Part shown: one piece after another, positions 9,173 to 18,397 of the stretch
Position numbering within the stretch: the first letter of the stretch is position 1
Layout of the letters: the number at the start of each line of letters is the position of its first letter
NCBI RefSeq assembly: GCF_003362755.1
Contig: NZ_QKRA01000013.1
Location: 1 to 63,185, forward strand
Direction: 5' to 3'
DNA: 63,185 nucleotides
DNA from: Marinomonas piezotolerans
Lineage (GTDB): Bacteria; Pseudomonadota; Gammaproteobacteria; Pseudomonadales; Marinomonadaceae
The notes under the pieces: model-generated
What the model saw: the letters and a program-made list of their open reading frames with translations, nothing else
What the model was told of the DNA's origin: nothing
The model's database searches: none
Made by a program: the position numbers and the translations under genes

Positions 9173-9610
9173 CTACTTATCAAAATATTTAACCATTTTC
9201 TGGATGGTATTATATGTAATATCCAACTCATCTCGGGTGAGCTTTGTCGCCACTTCCGTTGCCCATAATGCTTGTCTGTGATCAAGCAAATCATAAATGC
9301 GTTTACCCTCAACAGTCAGAGCTATGTGCTTCGCACGCTTATGATTTGGGTTGTCAATAAACTTTACTAAACCGTCTTTCGCCATCACATCCACGATTCT
9401 TTGACTGGCCTGCCGACTTTGCCCCATTGCTCGACCTATTTCCGGAACAGTGAGCAGTACATCTGACTTTTCTATTGCTCCCATGATTTTCCAGCGAGCA
9501 CTACTTAAACCAAACTCTTCACTCATTCGATCGCCTTCTAAATTGAGCGCGCCGCTGACCTTAAATATTGCCAGTACGATCTTAGTGAAAACTGCACCAT
9601 CTGAATCCAT
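9173..9610 (-). CDS. MarR-family transcriptional regulator
   Basis: A 145-residue winged-helix regulator. The recognition region (about residues 52-85, TVPEIGRAMGQSRQASQRIVDVM) and the wing (about 86-100, with NPNHKRAKHIALT) are visible. AGGGAGG precedes the ATG. It is divergent from a three-gene unit (membrane protein, cytochrome c, cytochrome b561), and two TTGACAA-type inverted repeats fill the shared promoter, so it probably represses both directions. The ligand is unknown; a redox or phenolic signal would be usual for the family. Confidence 0.88.
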   Translation of the reverse strand: MDSDGAVFTKIVLAIFKVSGALNLEGDRMSEEFGLSSARWKIMGAIEKSDVLLTVPEIGRAMGQSRQASQRIVDVMAKDGLVKFIDNPNHKRAKHIALTVEGKRIYDLLDHRQALWATEVATKLTRDELDITYNTIQKMVKYFDK

Positions 9611-9629
9611 AATCCCTCCCTCACAAATA

Positions 9630-9647
9630 TTGACAACACATTGTCAA
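9630..9647. promoter_or_regulatory. MarR operator 1
   Basis: Perfect inverted repeat TTGACAA-CACA-TTGTCAA, 19 bp before the marR-type start. It is one of two similar sites whose centres are 28 bp apart. Confidence 0.75.
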
Positions 9648-9657
9648 TTGATCTAGA

Positions 9658-9674
9658 TTGACAATATATTGTCA
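9658..9674. promoter_or_regulatory. MarR operator 2
   Basis: Inverted repeat TTGACAA-TAT-ATTGTCA, a second copy of the site at 9630. It lies 24 bp before the start of the membrane-protein gene and probably overlaps its promoter. Confidence 0.75.
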
Positions 9675-9698
9675 TATCATACTATGCAGGTAAAGAAC

Positions 9699-10136
9699 AT
9701 GAAACAAATCGTCCACCGAATCGCAGCAGTAACAGCAACCCTATGTGTTGCAACCTTTTTTGTTACTACCTTACTGGTTGAACTATTTGGTTCGATTGAA
9801 GCAATCAGGCAAGTGAAGTCTCTTATCGTTTTTCCAGGTTTATTCATTTTGGTTCCAGCCATTGCACTAACAGGCGCGACAGGGTTCTCTTTGTCAAAAC
9901 AACGTTCAGGAAAAATAGTTAACAGGAAGAAAAAACGTATGCCTTTTATTGCCTTGGGCGGTGTTTTTGTCCTTATTCCTGCCGCCATATTTCTTAATCA
10001 ATGGGCTGCTGAAGGAAACTTTAATACCCAATTCTACTTGCTTCAAGCTACTGAACTGATAGCTGGCGCAGTCAATCTCACACTCATGACAATGAATATT
10101 ATTGACGGTAGAAAACTCGTTTTTAAAGAGAGGTAA
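9699..10136 (+). CDS. Four-helix inner-membrane protein of unknown function
   Basis: A 145-residue protein with four predicted membrane segments (about residues 7-29, 40-63, 82-100 and 113-132) and a basic loop between the second and third (SKQRSGKIVNRKKKRM). I do not recognise a named family. The frame opens at 9669, but the ATG at 9699 has AGG 9 nt upstream and opens straight into the first helix. It is the first gene of a MarR-controlled unit and is followed after 4 bp by a cytochrome c gene, then cytochrome b561, so a role in membrane electron transfer or haem-protein assembly is likely but inferred. Confidence 0.65.
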   Translation: MKQIVHRIAAVTATLCVATFFVTTLLVELFGSIEAIRQVKSLIVFPGLFILVPAIALTGATGFSLSKQRSGKIVNRKKKRMPFIALGGVFVLIPAAIFLNQWAAEGNFNTQFYLLQATELIAGAVNLTLMTMNIIDGRKLVFKER

Positions 10137-10140
10137 GCTA

Positions 10141-10497
10141 ATGAAGCTCATAAGTCATTTCGGGTATATAACTCAGGTTGTGGTGCTGTTTGCACTGTTG
10201 CTTACTCCTAGCATGACAGTATTTGCAGATGAAACAACATTTCAAAAAGTATGTAGCTCATGCCACTCAGGAGGAATCAAAGGCTGGTTATCAGGTGCAC
10301 CAAATGTAAAAAAAGGGGAAGAATGGACTAAGTATCATCAGCGCCATAATAAAAAGGAAATGATGGCCATCGTAATGAATGGGCTAAATGGGCACAAAAT
10401 AAAAGGCGGCTGCAAAAGCTGCTCTGATGATGAGATCAAAGGAGCGCTGAAGTACATCTTTTCAAATACAAAAGTGCATAACAAGGAGTTAGAATGA
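10141..10497 (+). CDS. Periplasmic c5-type cytochrome with His in place of the axial Met
   Basis: A 118-residue protein with a signal peptide (1-29, ending VFA), one haem-binding motif CSSCH (38-42) and the C-terminal c5 signature GCKSCSDDEIKGALKYI with its disulfide pair (C91, C94). In c5 cytochromes the segment before this pair reads NGMPPKGGC, Met being the sixth haem ligand. Here it reads NGHKIKGGC, so His85 occupies the Met position, which would give bis-His ligation and a low potential. The start at 10141 follows GAGG. The last codon overlaps the cytochrome b561 start (ATGA). The likely role is to exchange electrons with that b561. Confidence 0.85.
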   Translation: MKLISHFGYITQVVVLFALLLTPSMTVFADETTFQKVCSSCHSGGIKGWLSGAPNVKKGEEWTKYHQRHNKKEMMAIVMNGLNGHKIKGGCKSCSDDEIKGALKYIFSNTKVHNKELE

Positions 10498-11012
10498 AAC
10501 GCTATTCTCCCGTTCTAGTCGCACTGCATTGGATTTCAGCCTTAGTCATCACAATAGCTCTGTTCATGGGATTTGATATTGCGGCACTTTCCAACGAACT
10601 TGACCTCAAGGTTGATCGTATAGTAGTCCATGCCATTGCAGGAATTATGATTGGTTGCGCTTTTTTGCTCCGATTGACCATTAAGTGGCTACGACCAAGC
10701 AGCGTACCGAGCTACACAAAGCGCTCTATGGTAGAGAGAGTAGCCAAAATCTATCATGCAGGTCTATATATTCTTGTTCTGGCTGTAGTCATTAGCGGTA
10801 TTACAATGGCGTTCAAAGTGGATTTCCCAAATATTGTGGCGCAAGGAAGCACATTACCAGATGAGTTAACCTTTCTTGTGTCAAGACAGTTGCATGGACT
10901 ACTAACGCGAATACTATTAGTCGCAGTAATCATCCATATCCTAGCGTCACTATATCACCAACTAATTCTAAAGGATCACTTATTCACACGGATGTGGTTT
11001 GGAAAACGATAG
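10494..11012 (+). CDS. Cytochrome b561 (CybB-type) membrane haem protein
   Basis: A 172-residue di-haem membrane protein with four helices. Candidate haem ligands are His12 (ALHW), His46 (VVHAIAG), His134 (QLHG) and His148 (IIHILAS), at the usual places of the prokaryotic cytochrome b561 family, members of which move electrons between quinone or superoxide and periplasmic partners. Translation is coupled to the preceding cytochrome c by an ATGA overlap. No clear terminator directly follows. Confidence 0.9.
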   Translation: MKRYSPVLVALHWISALVITIALFMGFDIAALSNELDLKVDRIVVHAIAGIMIGCAFLLRLTIKWLRPSSVPSYTKRSMVERVAKIYHAGLYILVLAVVISGITMAFKVDFPNIVAQGSTLPDELTFLVSRQLHGLLTRILLVAVIIHILASLYHQLILKDHLFTRMWFGKR

Positions 11013-11411
11013 TATTTTAGTAGAGTAATATTAAATGCACTATCAGAGTCATGGTCAAGGTTATGGAGGCAGTCATGGCTATGCAGCATGATGATCGATT
11101 TCAATTAGATAACTGTGTTGTAGTCAACTCCTGAAACCGCTGAGCCTCCTCCTCATTCCGTATTGGATTAAACTGAATGAGGAGGAGAAGTAATTGAGGA
11201 CAGTGGAACCACCAACTCAATTAATAACTACTTTTCTAAGTGTGACTTTAACGATTGCCCAGCTTGAACCAGCACATTTTGAACAGCAGGCAGGATATGC
11301 GCAAGAACTAATCATCTGCCGGAGCCAGATTAAAACCGCCAAATGTCATGATATTGCGAAAGCGACCTAATCAAGGGAAAGACCAACGCATCGACTGTAG
11401 GGATTAGACAC
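11013..11411. other. Intergenic region with a perfect hairpin and a tiny His/Gly/Tyr frame
   Basis: Positions 11035-11091 could encode an 18-residue peptide rich in His, Gly, Tyr and Ser without a good ribosome-binding site; it may be a decayed gene start. Positions 11146-11158 and 11175-11187 form a perfect 13-bp inverted repeat (CTCCTCCTCATTC / GAATGAGGAGGAG) with a 16-nt loop but no T run; it may end the cytochrome transcript. Nothing else was recognised. Confidence 0.45.
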
Positions 11412-11437
11412 AAAAAAGCCCGCTAGATAGCGGGCTT
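11412..11437 (-). terminator. Intrinsic terminator of guaA
   Basis: On the minus strand the stem AAGCCCGCT / AGCGGGCTT with a short loop runs into TTTTTTG, about 47 nt after the guaA stop codon. Confidence 0.9.
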
Positions 11438-11483
11438 GGGCGTGCTTATTGCAGTTCAGTGCAAGGTGTTACCTAACGCTGAA

Positions 11484-13061
11484 TTATTCCCACTCGATGG
11501 TTGCTGGTGGCTTAGACGATACGTCGTAGGTCACGCGGGAGATGTGTTCGATTTCGTTGATGATACGACCAGACACTTTCTCTAGCAGCTCGTACGGTAG
11601 GTGTGCCCAGCGCGCAGTCATGAAGTCGATGGTTTCAACAGCGCGAAGTGCGACCACGTATTCGTAACGGCGGCCGTCGCCTACCACACCCACAGATTTC
11701 ACTGGTAGGAATACCGCGAACGCTTGGCTTGTTTTTTCGTACCAGCCTGCGTTGCGAAGCTCTTCAATGAAGATAGCGTCGGCACGACGTAGGATGTCGG
11801 CGTATTCTTTCTTCACTTCACCCAAAATACGCACACCAAGGCCTGGCCCTGGGAATGGGTGACGGTAGACCATGTCGTATGGTAGGCCTAATTCAAGACC
11901 TAGCTTACGCACTTCGTCTTTGAATAGCTCACGCAGTGGCTCGACCAGTTGCATCTTCATGTCTTCTGGTAGGCCGCCAACGTTGTGGTGCGATTTGATC
12001 ACGTGCGCACCACCTGTTTTACCGGCAGCGGATTCGATCACGTCTGGGTAGATTGTACCTTGCGCTAAGAATTCCACTTCTTTTAGAGTCGCCGCTTCTT
12101 CATCAAAGACTTCGATGAAGGTATTGCCGATCACTTTACGTTTCGCTTCTGGGTCGGATACGCCGCTCAATTTACCAAGGAACAAGTCCTCAGCGTCAAC
12201 GCGGATCACGTTAACACCCATGTTCTCTTTGAACATCGCCATGACTTGGTCGCCTTCGTGAAGACGAAGTAGGCCGTTGTCTACGAACACACACGTTAGC
12301 TGGGTGCCGATCGCTTTGTGTAGCAACGCGGCGACAACCGATGAATCCACACCGCCAGACAAGGCAAGCAATACTTTTTTATTGCCAACCTGTGCTTGCA
12401 TACGCTCGATTGCATCTTGCGCGATGTTCGCAGGCGTCCAAAGGGTTTCACAGTTACAAATGTCCACGACAAAGCGCGAAAGGATACGGCCACCTTGCAG
12501 CGTATGGGTCACTTCTGGGTGGAACTGAAGACCGTAGAATTTTTTCGCTTCGTTCGCCATAGCAGCAATTGGACAGCTTTCAGTTGAAGCCATTAAGGCA
12601 AAGCCTTCAGGCATATCAACCACTTTGTCACCGTGGCTCATCCACACATCAAGCAAAGCCACACCATTGTTAGCAACATGATCTTCGATGTTTTCTAACA
12701 GAGAATAGCTGCCGTGGGTGCGAATTTGCGCGTAACCAAACTCACGAACTTCCGATCCTTGGACTTTACCGCCCATTTGCTCGGCCATGGTCTGCATGCC
12801 GTAACAAATACCTAATACAGGTACACCAAGTGTGAAAACTGCTTCAGGGGCACGAGGCGAACCTTCTTCTGCAACTGACTCAGGGCCACCTGCTAGAATG
12901 ATGCCTTTCGGAGCAAAGTCGATGATCTCTTGGTCGTCCATATCAAACGCACGAACTTCACAGAAAACACCAATTTCACGTACGCGACGAGCAATCAGCT
13001 GCGTGTACTGTGAACCAAAATCAAGAATAAGAATTTTATGAGCGTGGATATCTTGCGACAT
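11484..13061 (-). CDS. guaA: GMP synthase (glutamine-hydrolysing)
   Basis: A 525-residue cytosolic enzyme that aminates XMP to GMP with glutamine and ATP. The class I glutamine amidotransferase domain covers about residues 8-200, with the nucleophile in GICYGMQ and the LQFHPEVTH element. The ATP pyrophosphatase domain follows ([12 protein letters not shown]-loop), and the dimerisation domain ends in the family terminus KPPATIEWE. Length matches the bacterial enzyme. It lies downstream of guaB, the usual guaBA order, but a strong terminator separates them, so guaA may also have its own promoter. Confidence 0.98.
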   Translation of the reverse strand: MSQDIHAHKILILDFGSQYTQLIARRVREIGVFCEVRAFDMDDQEIIDFAPKGIILAGGPESVAEEGSPRAPEAVFTLGVPVLGICYGMQTMAEQMGGKVQGSEVREFGYAQIRTHGSYSLLENIEDHVANNGVALLDVWMSHGDKVVDMPEGFALMASTESCPIAAMANEAKKFYGLQFHPEVTHTLQGGRILSRFVVDICNCETLWTPANIAQDAIERMQAQVGNKKVLLALSGGVDSSVVAALLHKAIGTQLTCVFVDNGLLRLHEGDQVMAMFKENMGVNVIRVDAEDLFLGKLSGVSDPEAKRKVIGNTFIEVFDEEAATLKEVEFLAQGTIYPDVIESAAGKTGGAHVIKSHHNVGGLPEDMKMQLVEPLRELFKDEVRKLGLELGLPYDMVYRHPFPGPGLGVRILGEVKKEYADILRRADAIFIEELRNAGWYEKTSQAFAVFLPVKSVGVVGDGRRYEYVVALRAVETIDFMTARWAHLPYELLEKVSGRIINEIEHISRVTYDVSSKPPATIEWE

Positions 13062-13100
13062 TATTAGCTAGTCCTTCGCCCCTACACTGTAAGAGCCATA

Positions 13101-13145
13101 TAAAAAAAAAAGAAGATGGGGCGCGATACGCCCCATCTTGGTTTT
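13101..13145. terminator. Strong bidirectional-type terminator between guaB and guaA
   Basis: Perfect 11-bp stem AAGATGGGGCG / CGCCCCATCTT with a 5-nt loop (13113-13139). On the minus strand it is followed by C and about ten T; on the plus strand by GGTTTTT. For guaB, which reads leftward, this is a textbook intrinsic terminator placed before guaA. Confidence 0.88.
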
Positions 13146-13158
13146 TCATCAATCAGGC

Positions 13159-14631
13159 TTAACCACCGGCTTGGTAGTTAGGAGCCTCTTTCGTGATGGT
13201 CACGTCATGAACATGGCTCTCGCGCATGCCCGCACCCGTGATTTGAGAGAATTGCGTCTTAGTACGCATTGTCTCAATGTCTGCTGAGCCAGTATAACCC
13301 ATTGAAGAACGCACGCCGCCCATCAATTGATGTACCACGGCAGCCATCGGACCTTTAGAAGGTACGCGACCTTCAATACCTTCCGGTACAAGCTTCTCAA
13401 CACCACTGCTTGCGTCTTGGAAGTAACGGTCAGAAGAGCCTTGTGATTGAGACATCGCGCCAAGAGAGCCCATGCCGCGGTAGGCTTTGAATGAGCGACC
13501 TTGGAATAAGACTACTTCACCTGGTGCTTCGTCCGTACCTGCTAATAGGCCACCGACCATGATGACGCTTGCGCCAGCCGCAATGGCTTTAGCGATGTCA
13601 CCAGAGAAACGCACGCCACCATCAGCGATAACTGGAATGTTGCGCTCGTTCATCACCGCTGCCACATTGGCAACCGCGCTGATTTGCGGCACACCTACTC
13701 CCGCAATGATACGAGTGGTACAGATCGAGCCTGGGCCGATACCGACTTTCACACCGTCAGCGCCTGCATCCGCTAGCGCAATCGCAGCTTCCGCTGTCGC
13801 AATGTTGCCACCGATCACTTGTACTTGAGGGAAGTTTTCTTTCACCCAACGCACGCGATCGATCACGCCTTTTGAATGGCCGTGAGCGGTATCAACCACA
13901 ATCACGTCAACGCCCGCTTCCGCTAGCGCTTTAACGCGATCACCAGTGTCAGCGCCTGTACCAACGGCTGCACCAACGCGCAGGCTGCCGTTTTCGTCTT
14001 TACAAGCATGAGGATAAGTTTGAGCTTTATTGATATCCGTTACTGTCACCATGCCGCGCAATTCAAAGTTGTCGTTAACAACCAATACTTTTTCAATGCG
14101 GTGTTCGTGCAACAGTTTACGGATCGAGCCGCTTGAAGCGCCTTCAAGAACCGTCACCAAACGCTCTTTTGGCGTCATGATGTCTGCGACCGTTTTATCA
14201 AAGTCTTTGATGAAGCGAACATCACGGCTGGTAACGATACCAACTAGGTCTTTACCTTCTACAACTGGTACGCCTGAGATGTTGTTGGCAGCCGTTAGAT
14301 CCATTAGCTCGCGAACCGTCGCACTTGAATGAATCGTCACCGGATCTTTAACGATGCCGCTTTCGAATTTTTTCACTCGACGAACTTCAGCTGCCTGTTG
14401 CTCAATCGTCAAGTTTTTGTGGATAATGCCAATACCGCCTTCTTGTGCAAGAGCAATCGCCATGCGGTGTTCTGTCACCGTATCCATGGCAGAAGAAACA
14501 AGAGGGAGATTCAGTTCGATATCCTTAGTCAGGCGAGTTTTTAGGCTCACGTCCTTCGGAAGAACTTCAGAATAGCCGGGGATAAGCAATACGTCGTCAA
14601 ACGTTAAAGCTTGTTGCGCAATTCGTAACAT
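13159..14631 (-). CDS. guaB: Inosine-5'-monophosphate dehydrogenase
   Basis: A 490-residue enzyme that oxidises IMP to XMP with NAD, the committed step to GMP. The N-terminus [20 protein letters not shown] is that of the family. A tandem CBS region sits at about residues 95-200, and the catalytic loop [10 protein letters not shown] contains the nucleophilic Cys. An in-frame extension to 14721 exists but is not family-like. It is divergent from xseA, with about 92 bp between the starts. Confidence 0.98.
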   Translation of the reverse strand: MLRIAQQALTFDDVLLIPGYSEVLPKDVSLKTRLTKDIELNLPLVSSAMDTVTEHRMAIALAQEGGIGIIHKNLTIEQQAAEVRRVKKFESGIVKDPVTIHSSATVRELMDLTAANNISGVPVVEGKDLVGIVTSRDVRFIKDFDKTVADIMTPKERLVTVLEGASSGSIRKLLHEHRIEKVLVVNDNFELRGMVTVTDINKAQTYPHACKDENGSLRVGAAVGTGADTGDRVKALAEAGVDVIVVDTAHGHSKGVIDRVRWVKENFPQVQVIGGNIATAEAAIALADAGADGVKVGIGPGSICTTRIIAGVGVPQISAVANVAAVMNERNIPVIADGGVRFSGDIAKAIAAGASVIMVGGLLAGTDEAPGEVVLFQGRSFKAYRGMGSLGAMSQSQGSSDRYFQDASSGVEKLVPEGIEGRVPSKGPMAAVVHQLMGGVRSSMGYTGSADIETMRTKTQFSQITGAGMRESHVHDVTITKEAPNYQAGG

Positions 14632-14723
14632 AATAGGGAATTTCCAATGCCAACTGGGTTTCAAGATGGCAAGTAATTCTACTCCAACATTATGAATCGG
14701 TAAATCAAAACCACGAGACATTG

Positions 14724-16076
14724 ATGAAAAAATTTACAACTTTGCACAGTTCGGAACCCACATTCAGCGTCTCAGAATTAAACCGGCAAATTCAGCAATT
14801 ACTGGAAGCCAGTTTACCGTGGATTATGGTGGAAGGAGAGATCTCAAATATTGCAAAACCTGGCTCAGGGCATTGGTATTTCTCCCTGAAAGACGACCGA
14901 GCACAAATCCGTTGCGCCATGTTCAAAGGCAAAAATGTCGCGGTGCGATTCAAACCCAAAGATGGCGACCTCGTACGCTTACGAGCACGAGTCACCTTTT
15001 ATGGCGCGCGCGGTGATTGCCAGCTTGTGGTCGAAGGCATGGAAGCGGCAGGAGAAGGCGCCCTGCAAGCAGCCTATGAACGCCTAAAACATCAATTACA
15101 AATGGAAGGCCTGTTCGATCCAGCCCACAAAAAGCCCCTTCCCACTCGGCCCGAGCGTGTCGCCATCATTACCTCTGCTCAAGGTGCTGCTGTGCGCGAT
15201 ATGGTCATTGCATTCCGCCGCCGTTTTCCTCTGACTGAATTAACGGTTTTACCAACCCTTGTCCAAGGCCATGGTGCCGCCAGTAACATCCAACGCCAAC
15301 TGGAACGCGCCGATTCAAGCGGCCACTTTGATGCCATTATTGTCGGTCGTGGCGGTGGTTCATTGGAAGATCTATGGAGTTTCAACGACGAATCCCTCGC
15401 GCGCGCCATTTTCCAAGCGAAGACGCCTATCGTCTCCGCTGTTGGCCATGAAGTGGACTTCACTATTTGCGATTTTGTCGCCGATGTACGAGCGGCAACG
15501 CCGACTGCCGCTGCCGAATTACTCAGCCCAGATGTACGCGATCTACAGCAAAAAATTGCACATTTCGAGCAGCTATTCACCCGTCGGTTTGAGCAAACAT
15601 TACAGCAGCATCAACAACGCTTGGATTTTTTAGTACGTCGAATTCGCCACCCTAAAGAGCGCATCGAGCAACAACAACAGCGTTTAGCGCAAGCTCAAAA
15701 AGGTCTACAAAAAGCGCTCGCAAATCATTTAGAGCAACGTAAAGTGCGCCAAAGCCATGCTTTGCAACGGCTTATTGCTGCTACGCCTCAAAAAGCGATT
15801 GTCGCCCACCAAGACCGCATAGCCGCCTTAGAACAACGACTGGGCCAAGCGCTAACGAATACACTCGCTCGCAAACAAGACCGCTTTGCCAGCCTCGCTG
15901 AAAAGCTTCACTTAGTCAGCCCACTCAATACGTTGTCGCGGGGCTATGCCATCGCCCGACATGGCGAGCAAGTCATCCGATCTAAAGACGACGTTGCAAA
16001 GGGTGACGCCATCGAAATTAAGGTACAAGATGGCACCATTGACTGTCTTGTAAACGCCACGCATGCTGGAGGTTAA
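14724..16076 (+). CDS. xseA: Exodeoxyribonuclease VII large subunit
   Basis: A 450-residue subunit of the nuclease that degrades single-stranded DNA in both directions together with XseB. An N-terminal OB fold ([15 protein letters not shown] start; [10 protein letters not shown]) is followed by the catalytic domain with [17 protein letters not shown] and [10 protein letters not shown], then a long coiled coil (about residues 275-390) rich in Gln and Arg. The ATG at 14724 is used; a TTG lies one codon earlier. Divergent from guaB, as in many gammaproteobacteria. xseB is not in the window. Confidence 0.97.
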   Translation: MKKFTTLHSSEPTFSVSELNRQIQQLLEASLPWIMVEGEISNIAKPGSGHWYFSLKDDRAQIRCAMFKGKNVAVRFKPKDGDLVRLRARVTFYGARGDCQLVVEGMEAAGEGALQAAYERLKHQLQMEGLFDPAHKKPLPTRPERVAIITSAQGAAVRDMVIAFRRRFPLTELTVLPTLVQGHGAASNIQRQLERADSSGHFDAIIVGRGGGSLEDLWSFNDESLARAIFQAKTPIVSAVGHEVDFTICDFVADVRAATPTAAAELLSPDVRDLQQKIAHFEQLFTRRFEQTLQQHQQRLDFLVRRIRHPKERIEQQQQRLAQAQKGLQKALANHLEQRKVRQSHALQRLIAATPQKAIVAHQDRIAALEQRLGQALTNTLARKQDRFASLAEKLHLVSPLNTLSRGYAIARHGEQVIRSKDDVAKGDAIEIKVQDGTIDCLVNATHAGG

Positions 16077-16156
16077 GCTCCTCGGTTATTCCTTTATTCA
16101 AGCGCCTCTATACCGTTAGAGTATTGCTATATAATCCAACGCTCTAAGGACGCACT

Positions 16157-17038
16157 GTGACCCCAAAAGATTTATTACTCGGCATCGCTATCATTTTTGC
16201 TTGGGGGTTCAACTTTGTCGTCATCCGTTGGGGCTTAGATGAAATGAGCCCAATGATGCTAGGGGGCATGCGCTTCTTAGTGCTCGCATTTGTCGGGTCG
16301 TTTTTCTTTGCTCGCCCGAAAACACCATTCAAATGGTGGGTTATCTACGCACTCTCGCTAAACTTTGGGCAATTTGCACTCCTTTTCAGTGCCATGACAT
16401 TCGGCATGCCAGCAGGGCTTGCCTCTCTCGTGCTTCAATCCCAAGCCATCTTCACCTTAATTTTCTCCGTGCTGCTGTTAAAAGAGTACGTTCGCCCTTA
16501 TCAAATACTCGCCATCGGCATTGCTTCCGCAGGCTTAGCGGTTATTGGTGCTGGGGGAGAAGATACTACGATGACCGCACTCGGCTTTGCTCTGACGCTC
16601 GCCGCTGCATCAAGCTGGGCTTTGGGTAACATTACGACGAAAGCCATTATTCAAAAAGGCTATGAAGCCAACCTCAGCCTGATTGTGTGGAGCTGTTGGA
16701 TCACCCCACTGCCCTTTTTCATCTGCGCCTATTTTATTGATGGCATAGATGTCATGTGGGCGGATATCGTCAACATAAACCTAAAGGTCGTCGCAACACT
16801 TGTCTACCTGTCTGTGATCGCAACGTTGGCGGGCTACGGCCTGTGGAGCCACCTGATGTCGCGTTACAGCGCTGGAACCGTGGCACCGCTATCATTGGGC
16901 GTCCCCGTCGTCGGACTCACCTCTTCCGCACTGTTACTTGGCGAGCAAGTAAGCTACCAACAATGGATCGGCATCCTGATCGTACTCACAGGACTCATGC
17001 TCAACACCTTCGGTGGCGCATTAAGACGCAAAAGATAG
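16157..17038 (+). CDS. eamA: EamA-type DMT exporter (O-acetylserine/cysteine exporter-like)
   Basis: A 293-residue protein with ten predicted helices in two EamA repeats. Blocks such as FAWGFNFVVIRWGL, FGMPAGLASLVLQSQA, LTLAAASSWALGNI and VAPLSLGVPVVGLTSSALLL match E. coli EamA (YdeD), an exporter of cysteine-pathway metabolites, so the symbol is used; the substrate here is inferred. The start is GTG with AAGGA 6 nt upstream. It stands alone between xseA and the convergent peptidase gene. Confidence 0.85.
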   Translation: MTPKDLLLGIAIIFAWGFNFVVIRWGLDEMSPMMLGGMRFLVLAFVGSFFFARPKTPFKWWVIYALSLNFGQFALLFSAMTFGMPAGLASLVLQSQAIFTLIFSVLLLKEYVRPYQILAIGIASAGLAVIGAGGEDTTMTALGFALTLAAASSWALGNITTKAIIQKGYEANLSLIVWSCWITPLPFFICAYFIDGIDVMWADIVNINLKVVATLVYLSVIATLAGYGLWSHLMSRYSAGTVAPLSLGVPVVGLTSSALLLGEQVSYQQWIGILIVLTGLMLNTFGGALRRKR

Positions 17039-17069
17039 CGCAGAGCATAAGCCGTCGTTCTCAGGCATT

Positions 17070-18383
17070 CTAACGAAGAGCACACACTGCATCTGCGATG
17101 TCATCTTTACCGATTCTAGAAAAGGCTTCTGGATATATTAAGTAATAAAACGGGCTATTTACAATATGAGCCAGCTCTCGCCAACTTTTTAAAAACAGTC
17201 GATCAAACGCTACCGATTGAGAATAAAATTCTTGGTTTAGCTCTCGCCACAATAAAGAAACCGCTGTTGTATTGATTTCTTTTAGGCTGTAAAGCTTATA
17301 CTCGAACAAAGCTAGGAGCCGATGACGGTGATACCACTCTATCTCTTGGCGCTTTTGCCACGTTGCAAGTACTTCCTGCAAGCCATGCTTTTCAAGCCAG
17401 TAACAGGCCACATGGTGTTCGAAATACAGCGCAATAGTCTCCGATAGCAAGGGGGAAATATCTTGTCTTAGTATATAGCGTTCGCGCACGATTTCTTGAT
17501 GTACCAAATGCCCACATTCATGGGCGAGTAAGATAAGGGACTCCAGGTCATTTACGTAATTTAGCTGGATATAGGAGCCCGCTGGGGTATCCATACACAT
17601 TGAAGGCTCGCCTGGTTTAAGCAAACGAATACGCCCGTCTGTGTACGCTTGACGTACTTTTTGCCCATATTGCTCATCAAGCGAAGCAAATGCTTGGCTA
17701 ACAATAGCGATCCCTTCTACTAGCGAAAAGTGCAGCATGCTCCATGGCGTCCGCTCAATCTCTCTAAGTTGCTTAAGAGAAATAGGTTTATCCATCTTTG
17801 TCTGTGATATTAGATTATTAAAATAGTCTCGTGCGACAGCAAAGCACATTCCATCACTTAACTGCCTAACTATCTCTTTATTATCGAATGCAGATAAACG
17901 CTGAGTAAGCACCATAGGTGAGCTTTCTTCTAGGCACTTGGCTTGTTTGTGCTGTTTAGAGAGCACATCAAGGCTTAGCCCATTCGCTAAGCCCGTTGCG
18001 TCTGCTGCGGTGATGGGCGCTTCACCGTCGTTTAACAAGGCAAGCAGCCATGCAGGCTTAGAGGCTTCCGTTAACAGCGCTAGGGCTTCTTCAATAAAGC
18101 CATTGGTTTTTTCCGCTAACGTCTCTGCCAGCGGCGCTACAGCTTCTTTTAGACAAACAAAATATGGATCATTGTTTGACTCGATTAACTTAAGCGTCAC
18201 AGCACTCTCTAACGCATCAAAGTGCTGATCCAGCATTTCATAGTGTTTCAGCCGCCAAACCAATGGTTTGTCTTTGTGCGCACAAAATTCATCAGCCAGT
18301 TGCTCTAGTTGTGCTCGCTTCTGAGGGAAGTCAGTTAGATTGTTTTGCAGCGCTAGCGGTGCCAAACACCAAGATTCAAGCAT
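17070..18383 (-). CDS. Short M3-type zinc metallopeptidase, last gene of the secretion island
   Basis: A 437-residue protein with the zincin motif LLAHECGHLVHQE (His289, Glu290, His293) and a third ligand candidate Glu316 (SPLLSETIALYFEHH), the spacing of M3/M32 peptidases. M3 oligoendopeptidases usually have about 600 residues, so this is a compact member, with a helical N-terminal half that may form the substrate channel. No signal peptide, so it should act in the cytosol. AGGAGAG precedes the ATG. It lies 14 bp after the JmjC gene and reads with the T1SS genes, suggesting that it trims or degrades the secreted product or its leader. That role is inferred. Confidence 0.75.
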   Translation of the reverse strand: MLESWCLAPLALQNNLTDFPQKRAQLEQLADEFCAHKDKPLVWRLKHYEMLDQHFDALESAVTLKLIESNNDPYFVCLKEAVAPLAETLAEKTNGFIEEALALLTEASKPAWLLALLNDGEAPITAADATGLANGLSLDVLSKQHKQAKCLEESSPMVLTQRLSAFDNKEIVRQLSDGMCFAVARDYFNNLISQTKMDKPISLKQLREIERTPWSMLHFSLVEGIAIVSQAFASLDEQYGQKVRQAYTDGRIRLLKPGEPSMCMDTPAGSYIQLNYVNDLESLILLAHECGHLVHQEIVRERYILRQDISPLLSETIALYFEHHVACYWLEKHGLQEVLATWQKRQEIEWYHRHRLLALFEYKLYSLKEINTTAVSLLWRELNQEFYSQSVAFDRLFLKSWRELAHIVNSPFYYLIYPEAFSRIGKDDIADAVCALR

Positions 18384-18397
18384 AAAGCACTCTCCTC

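Noticed and set aside
14632..14721. N-terminal extension of GuaB
   Set aside because: It is not present in the family, and it runs through the divergent guaB/xseA promoter.
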